Assembly (NCBI GenBank): GCA_003224515.1
Contig: QHZC01000250.1
Location: 2,288-10,958 of the forward strand
Direction: 5' to 3'
DNA from: Acidobacteriota bacterium
Lineage (GTDB): Bacteria; Acidobacteriota; Terriglobia; Acidiferrales; UBA7541
DNA length: 8,671 bases
Shown here: piece by piece, positions 5,529-8,671 of the stretch
Layout of the letters: each line of letters opens with the position of its first letter
Position numbering within the stretch: position 1 is the first letter of the stretch
Position numbers and translations under genes: made by a program
Notes under the pieces: model-generated
What the model saw: the letters and a program-made list of their open reading frames with translations, nothing else
Databases searched by the model: none
Told to the model about the DNA's origin: nothing

Positions 5529-6685
5529 CAACAAACTGCGGAAACATGCGGCAGGGTCAACAGAGAACACGCCCCAGTGGATGTCGTGGAACCACCAAGA
5601 AATCCCGGCGCGGAACAGTGCCGGGACTTGCCGAAGAAAAGCGCCCACTCGTACAAGCCAAAACGGGCATACCGATCGCACCGCACATCACGGCCTTCTT
5701 CGAGCAACGCCTGCCTATCGAACGCCACGTGAGCGAAAACACAAGCGACTCCTACGCGTATGCCTTCCAGCTGCTCTTAACCTTCGCCAGCAAGCGCTTC
5801 CGGGTGACGCCCTCCCAGTTGGCAGTGGAGCAAATCGATGCGCCGCTGGTCCTCGACTTCCTGAACGATTTGGAAACTACACGCGGTAATGGACCAAGAT
5901 CGCGAAACATCCGGCTGGCTGCGATCAAATCGTTCATGCACTTCCTCGAGTATCGTGTCCCATCGGCCATCGAGCAGATCCGGCGCGTCCTGGCGATTCC
6001 CGCCAAGAAAGCCGAGTCAAAACTGGTCCGGCATCTTGCGGCAGAGGAAATGCAGGCCCTCCTGGACGCACCCGACCCAACTGAGTGGAAAGGCATTCGC
6101 GATCGCGCCATGTTGCACCTGTGCTACGGAGGTGGATTACGCGTCTCCGAATTGATCGGCCTCCACCTGGACGATCTGCAATTCCAGCCACAACCCAGCA
6201 TGCTCGTTCATGGCAAGGGCCGGAGGGAACGGTGCCTGCCACTGTGGAAAACAACCACAGCGGCGTTGCGAGCCTGGTTGGCGGTGAGGGGAACGGTATC
6301 GGTGCCGGAGCTATTCGTCAGTGCGCGCGGCGAATCGTTGACTCGCTCAGGCTTCGAATACATCCTGCGCAAACATGTCCGAACTGCGAGGCAGCATTGC
6401 CCCTCGCTGGCAACTAAGCGCGTGCACCCACACGTTCTGAGACACACCTGCGCCTTGACCGTTTTGCAGGCGACCAAAGACCTGCGAAAGGTCTCGCTTT
6501 GGCTCGGCCATGCACACATGCAAACAACGGAAATCTACACGCGAGTGGATCCTTCGGTGAAACTGGAAACCCTGGAATCGGTCGTGCCTCCGAAACTGCG
6601 CTCCGGGCGCTTCAAGGTTACCGACAAGCTGATCGCATTGCTACGGTCGGCCCATTTTATGCCGAGCAAAAAGTCCTCAAAATGA
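5519..6685 (+). CDS. Tyrosine recombinase 3 of the RIT trio (RitC-like)
   Basis: A 388-residue tyrosine recombinase. Residues 1-50 form a polar, basic, Gly/Arg/Lys-rich extension that looks unstructured. A SAM-like N-terminal DNA-binding domain follows at about 53-160 and the catalytic domain at about 170-345. The catalytic set is complete: R208 (GGLRVSE), K233 (HGKGRR), H305-x-x-R308 (HPHVLRH), H331 (LGHAHMQTTEIY) and Y340. A basic tail of about 45 residues follows the nucleophile. Two in-frame ATGs are possible: 5519, with GGAGGG 5-6 nt upstream, and 5525, which makes an ATGA overlap with the stop of recombinase 2. I use 5519 because of the better ribosome-binding site. The stop lies only 28 bp inside the right terminal inverted repeat, so the right end is very compact. 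Confidence 0.92.
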   Translation: MPMTTNCGNMRQGQQRTRPSGCRGTTKKSRRGTVPGLAEEKRPLVQAKTGIPIAPHITAFFEQRLPIERHVSENTSDSYAYAFQLLLTFASKRFRVTPSQLAVEQIDAPLVLDFLNDLETTRGNGPRSRNIRLAAIKSFMHFLEYRVPSAIEQIRRVLAIPAKKAESKLVRHLAAEEMQALLDAPDPTEWKGIRDRAMLHLCYGGGLRVSELIGLHLDDLQFQPQPSMLVHGKGRRERCLPLWKTTTAALRAWLAVRGTVSVPELFVSARGESLTRSGFEYILRKHVRTARQHCPSLATKRVHPHVLRHTCALTVLQATKDLRKVSLWLGHAHMQTTEIYTRVDPSVKLETLESVVPPKLRSGRFKVTDKLIALLRSAHFMPSKKSSK

Positions 6686-6713
6686 ATTACTGGCGGGGCT
6701 TCCTGCAGGCAGA

Positions 6714-6742
6714 CTCCGCGTAACAATACACTCTGCATTACA
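6714..6742 (-). repeat. Right terminal inverted repeat of the RIT element
   Basis: Read inward on the minus strand it starts TGTAATGCAGAG and matches the left repeat at 22 of 29 positions (first 9 identical). Its outermost bases CA overlap the CAGCGTT junction repeat, unlike at the left end, where 23 bp separate the two. Confidence 0.82.
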
Positions 6743-6747
6743 GCGTT
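6741..6747. repeat. Right copy of 7-bp direct repeat CAGCGTT at the element junction
   Basis: This is identical to 2670-2676 and marks the right host-element boundary. Beyond it the minus strand continues immediately as in-frame beta-propeller coding sequence. Confidence 0.8.
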
Positions 6748-7057
6748 CCTTGCCGGTCGCCGCATCCACCGCGTAAAACCTGGAATCGCGGCACCCGAAG
6801 TACACCGCGCCATCCGCTACGGCAGGGGAAGATTGAATGCCAACCTGGTTGTGAATCTCAGGATCCTCGCCGGTTTTGAAGCGCCATTTCTCTTTTCCAT
6901 CGGCAGCGTCCAGAGCATAGAAATAGCTGTCCCAGCTTCCGACGTACAAGCTGCCATCGGAGATTGCAGGCGAGCCGTGAACGACGTCGCCAGTCTTGAA
7001 TTTCCATTTCAAATTGCCGGAAGCGGCATCCAGCGTGTAGACGTTAGTGTCTCCGCT
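6741..7057 (-). pseudogene. PQQ-type beta-propeller repeat protein, N-proximal fragment
   Basis: This is the 5' piece of the gene whose 3' piece is at 2201-2676. The recognisable frame runs from SGDTNVYTLD (from 7057) to GKER at the junction, about 104 residues. It contains three blade motifs: YTLDAASGNLKWKFKTG, then SPAISDGSLYVGSWDSYFYALDAADGKEKWRF, then SSPAVADGAVYFGCRDSRFYAVDAATGKE (shown in pieces here). Joined to the C-terminal piece it would give about 261 residues. The true beginning is missing: there is no signal peptide, no ATG, and homology starts in mid-blade after a stop at 7087-7085, right next to the PilZ remnant. The gene was therefore hit at least twice, by loss of its 5' end and by the RIT insertion. 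The order of these events is unknown. An internal TTG at 7012 could start a short peptide, but nothing supports its use. Confidence 0.85.
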
Positions 7058-7068
7058 GGGGTGTGGGC

Positions 7069-7360
7069 TTAACGATGGAAATTGTCAGGTGCGCGCGACC
7101 GATCCGGGGCTGAGCTGCCACTGTAATTCATCGTCAACTTCAGGTGTACGGCAACGCCAATCTTGCTATGGGGCAATTCCTCCACACGCACGACCTCTGC
7201 CACATACTCGCAGTTCATCCTTGGAGGCATTCACGCTGACCGGCAAATCTTCGAAGTGCTCATCCCGCGGATCGGACGGCCGCACGCGGACCGGCCGGGC
7301 GATTTTCGCCCTGCGGCTACTCCGTTTAACCGTGTACTCCTTGGCCGGGGCTTCTGGCAT
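7069..7360 (-). pseudogene. PilZ-like domain protein with an internal frameshifting deletion
   Basis: The start is ATG 7360. The first 48 residues look like a PilZ domain: RSSRR at 13-17 fits the c-di-GMP binding RxxxR, and VSVNASKD at 41-48 is the start of the (D/N)xSxxG motif, whose Gly is lost. In the original frame the protein then turns into unrelated sequence and stops at 7166 (64 residues). From about 7218 a different frame continues the family's C-terminal strands, MNCEYVAEVVRVEELPH then SKIGVAVHLKLTM, to a TAA at 7069. The middle of the domain (roughly 25-30 residues, judged from memory of the family) is missing. The join GATG fits both sides and could be a microhomology breakpoint. 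Loss of the motif Gly and of the central strands should abolish c-di-GMP binding. It could instead be a sequencing or assembly error, but a clean deletion is more likely. Confidence 0.75.
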
Positions 7361-7438
7361 GGTGATGGTGGCATTCGCGACAAGGCTTTACTATGACCAC
7401 TATTCGCAGCAGATCGGAGCCCGTCACAGGGAGGGGCG

Positions 7439-7834
7439 ATGGAAGAAAAGCTTCGCAAGGATGACTCGGCCTGGAAGAAACAACTCACGCAGAATCAATA
7501 CTTTGTAACCAGGCAAAAAGGGACGGAGCCGCCTTTTACCGGCGAATACGAGGACACCGAAACGGCAGGAATCTACAAGTGCGTCTGCTGCGGCCAGCCA
7601 CTGTTTCGTTCTGAAACAAAATACCACTCAGGCTCCGGATGGCCCAGTTTCTACGCCCCAGCCAACGAAGAGGCCGTCGAGGCGGAGAGCGACACGAGCC
7701 ACGGGATGCGACGGACGGAAGTGAAGTGCAGCCGGTGCGACGCCCACCTCGGGCACGTCTTTGATGATGGACCGCAACCCACTGGGATGCGCTATTGTAT
7801 AAACTCTGTCGCACTGGAGCTGGAGGAAGACTAA
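7439..7834 (+). CDS. msrB: Peptide-methionine (R)-S-oxide reductase
   Basis: MsrB reduces methionine-R-sulfoxide in proteins, repairing oxidative damage in the cytoplasm with thioredoxin as the usual reductant. The 131-residue protein is of normal length for a single-domain MsrB. The zinc site is complete (C48-x2-C51 and C97-x2-C100), GSGWPSF lies at 65-71, HLGHVFDDGP at 103-112, and the catalytic cysteine is C120 in RYCINS. A resolving cysteine at the position used by some MsrBs is not obvious, although C50 is an extra cysteine. The start ATG has GGAGGGG just upstream. The upstream neighbour, the PilZ remnant, is divergent across 78 bp. A strong intrinsic terminator follows the stop by 1 bp, so it is transcribed alone. 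The gene appears intact, in contrast to its decayed left-hand neighbours. Confidence 0.96.
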   Translation: MEEKLRKDDSAWKKQLTQNQYFVTRQKGTEPPFTGEYEDTETAGIYKCVCCGQPLFRSETKYHSGSGWPSFYAPANEEAVEAESDTSHGMRRTEVKCSRCDAHLGHVFDDGPQPTGMRYCINSVALELEED

Positions 7835-7835
7835 G

Positions 7836-7870
7836 AAAGCGTCCCGATTGTTACCCGGACGCTTTGTTTC
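7836..7870 (+). terminator. Intrinsic terminator after msrB
   Basis: AAAGCGTCC (7836-7844) pairs perfectly with GGACGCTTT (7857-7865) around a 12-nt loop, followed by GTTTC. It starts right after the msrB stop. Because the stem is flanked by A-rich sequence on the left it may also stop transcription coming from the convergent gene at 7907-8179. Confidence 0.85.
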
Positions 7871-7906
7871 GTGTTGCTTGTTCTCAGGAGAATTGCGAAA
7901 AGGAAA

Positions 7907-8179
7907 TTAAGCCGCCGAACAAGAACATGCCACCATGGCGGCTACCGGATCGCTCTCGCGTTCCCATACGCCGAGCAGCAGCACTTTCGTGCCAGTCGGA
8001 TACCTAAACACGTAGTAGGTGTTCGAAAGGCCTTGCACTTCATAAAAGCCAGGCCGGCGCGGATCTGGCCGCGAGGGCGCACCCACAGCGAGAAGTTGAC
8101 GCAATTCAGCGATCTGTTCCTGCGAATGGTTCCGCAGATCTTCCACGAGGGGCGGTTGTTTTGGAGTGGTTATCGTCAT
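7907..8179 (-). CDS. Small conserved-looking hypothetical protein
   Basis: A 90-residue protein with no function I can name. Its beginning, MTITTPKQPPLVEDLR, leads into a short polar helix (HSQEQIAELRQLL, 18-30). A basic linker, RPDPRRPGFYEVQGL, follows, then a compact strand-rich part, NTYYVFRYPTGTKVLLLGVWERE (in pieces 53-75), and a C-terminus ending ACSCSAA with two cysteines. I recall small proteins with a GVWE-x-E-x-DPVA ending from Acidobacteriota, which is a weak recollection. The start is ATG 8179 because GGAG lies about 7 nt upstream; an in-frame ATG at 8197 lacks a good ribosome-binding site. It is convergent with msrB, with the msrB terminator between them. No signal peptide or membrane segment is seen. 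Confidence 0.7.
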   Translation of the reverse strand: MTITTPKQPPLVEDLRNHSQEQIAELRQLLAVGAPSRPDPRRPGFYEVQGLSNTYYVFRYPTGTKVLLLGVWERESDPVAAMVACSCSAA

Positions 8180-8285
8180 TATGTTTCTCCACCACATTCA
8201 GCTTATGTTCTCCTCACTAGTAAAGACGTGGAAAATCGAAAAATGTTTCATCGCTCCCAACAATTTTTCCTGACAATTTGGCCTA

Positions 8286-8316
8286 GTGCTTCCATCATTC
8301 CCGGGGCTGGAAGCAC
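8286..8316. repeat. Inverted repeat (hairpin) in intergenic DNA
   Basis: GTGCTTCC (8286-8293) and GGAAGCAC (8309-8316) are exact reverse complements around a 15-nt loop that itself contains CCCGGG. No T-run follows on either strand, so this is not a typical terminator. It lies upstream of both flanking divergent genes (8179 minus, 8513 plus) and could be an operator or a dispersed palindromic repeat. The rest of 8180-8350 shows no gene. Confidence 0.55.
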
Positions 8317-8359
8317 CGCCTAACACCGGCAGCTATATGAATGTTCTGCAAAAATGAGA

Positions 8360-8446
8360 AACACGCGCCTGGTTTTGCCGTCTCTCCGCGACGTTCTTGG
8401 TTCCCGTCCTAGCCTTTTTCTGCTGTAGTGGAACGCGTGTTACAAT
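8360..8446 (+). promoter_or_regulatory. Probable promoter region with a spaced inverted repeat
   Basis: AACACGCG (8360-8367) and CGCGTGTT (8434-8441) are perfect inverted copies 66 bp apart. The second copy abuts a good -10 box, TACAAT (8441-8446). The -35 region (around 8418-8423, TTCTGC) is weak, which would fit an activated promoter. Two symmetric sites, one overlapping the -10 edge, could bind a regulator. Transcription would run toward the gene at 8513 with a leader of about 60 nt. Confidence is moderate for the -10 and low for the operator. Confidence 0.45.
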
Positions 8447-8512
8447 CTTCTCTGGTACTTGTGCGGCGCTTGCTCCCCTGAGATAGTGTTTTAAGTATCC
8501 TCTTTAGATAGG

Positions 8513-8671
8513 ATGGCCAACGTGACAAAAGGTGTGACGAAGAAAAGCTCTACTCGAGGCAGGACTTCTTTCGGCAAAGATCGTCGCCGCAAACATCATC
8601 ATTTTCTCGTGAGTGTTTACTATGCCGACGGGGAAAAGTTCGGCCGCGTTTACACGGACAAGGATAAAGCC
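8513..8671 (+). CDS. Small basic hypothetical protein, N-terminal part (runs off the window)
   Basis: An open frame from ATG 8513 to the window end gives 53 residues. The first 30 residues are strongly basic and polar, with KKSSTRGR and GKDRRRKHHH, followed by a more ordered part, FLVSVYYADGEKFGRVYTDKDKA. The basic N-terminus suggests nucleic-acid binding, but I do not recognise a named family. AGG directly abuts the ATG at 8513, which is too close to serve as a ribosome-binding site. An in-frame GTG at 8522 lies 9 nt from it and may be the real start. A probable promoter is at 8441-8446. The 3' end is outside the window. Confidence 0.6.
   Translation, partial: MANVTKGVTKKSSTRGRTSFGKDRRRKHHHFLVSVYYADGEKFGRVYTDKDKA

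Larger units (their letters stand above)
2677..6747 (+). mobile_element. Recombinase-in-trio (RIT) element inserted in a beta-propeller gene
   Basis: About 4.07 kb between the two CAGCGTT repeats (one copy counted as element). It holds, in one plus-strand operon, a small Cys-rich basic protein and three dissimilar tyrosine recombinases of 414, 303 and 388 residues, with stop-start overlaps or minimal spacing. It is bounded by imperfect 29-bp inverted repeats. Three adjacent full tyrosine recombinases with this order and size pattern are the definition of RIT elements known from several bacterial phyla. The insertion is antisense to the host gene and interrupts it cleanly. No antibiotic-resistance or other cargo is visible beyond the small protein. 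The recombinases have all catalytic residues, so the element could be active. How the three recombinases share the work in RIT elements is, as far as I know, not settled. Confidence 0.88.

Noticed and set aside
3370..6685. Tn554-type TnpA/TnpB/TnpC or integron integrase
   Set aside because: Tn554 has two tyrosine recombinases plus a non-recombinase TnpC; here all three are catalytic recombinases. There are no attC-like cassettes.
1..8671. CRISPR arrays, tRNA or rRNA genes
   Set aside because: No spaced direct-repeat array, cloverleaf or rRNA-like sequence was seen. The element is not inserted at a tRNA gene.

Overview
The window looks like a chromosomal segment from a GC-rich (roughly 57% by eye) soil-type bacterium, probably an Acidobacteriota member. 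The reasons are the style of the PilZ-like protein, two small conserved-hypothetical proteins that I recall from that phylum, and the long-form HisG. No 16S or other definitive marker is present, so this assignment is an inference.

Positions 1-2104 (minus strand) hold the 5' end of a histidine operon: promoter, His-rich leader peptide, rho-independent attenuator, then hisI, hisG and hisD. The genes are packed with 4-bp and 1-bp overlaps, and hisD runs off the left edge. The leader peptide contains the run HHHHGH and overlaps an RNA stem that competes with an antiterminator. This is a textbook ribosome-mediated attenuator, although no such leader was marked. The hisI frame stays open into the attenuator, so a longest-ORF call would start HisI too early.

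Positions 2201-2676 and 6741-7057 are two halves of one minus-strand gene for a PQQ-type beta-propeller protein. It is split by a roughly 4.07-kb mobile element. Collapsing the 7-bp direct repeat CAGCGTT at the two junctions restores the reading frame exactly.

The element (about 2677-6747, plus strand) is a recombinase-in-trio (RIT) element. It carries three different tyrosine recombinases in one overlapping operon, all with an intact catalytic set. They are preceded by a small Cys-rich basic protein translationally coupled (ATGA) to the first recombinase. The element has imperfect terminal inverted repeats of 29 bp (22/29 matches). Joining its ends in silico as a circle gives a near-palindrome: 20-bp arms matching at 17/20 around a 6-bp centre.

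Positions 7057-7360 show older decay. The propeller gene has lost its 5' part, and the adjacent PilZ-domain gene has an internal frameshifting deletion. Positions 7439-7870 hold an intact msrB (methionine-R-sulfoxide reductase) with its terminator. Positions 7907-8179 encode a small hypothetical protein on the minus strand. Positions 8180-8512 are non-coding, with two inverted repeats and a probable promoter, and the 5' end of another small basic protein runs off the right edge.
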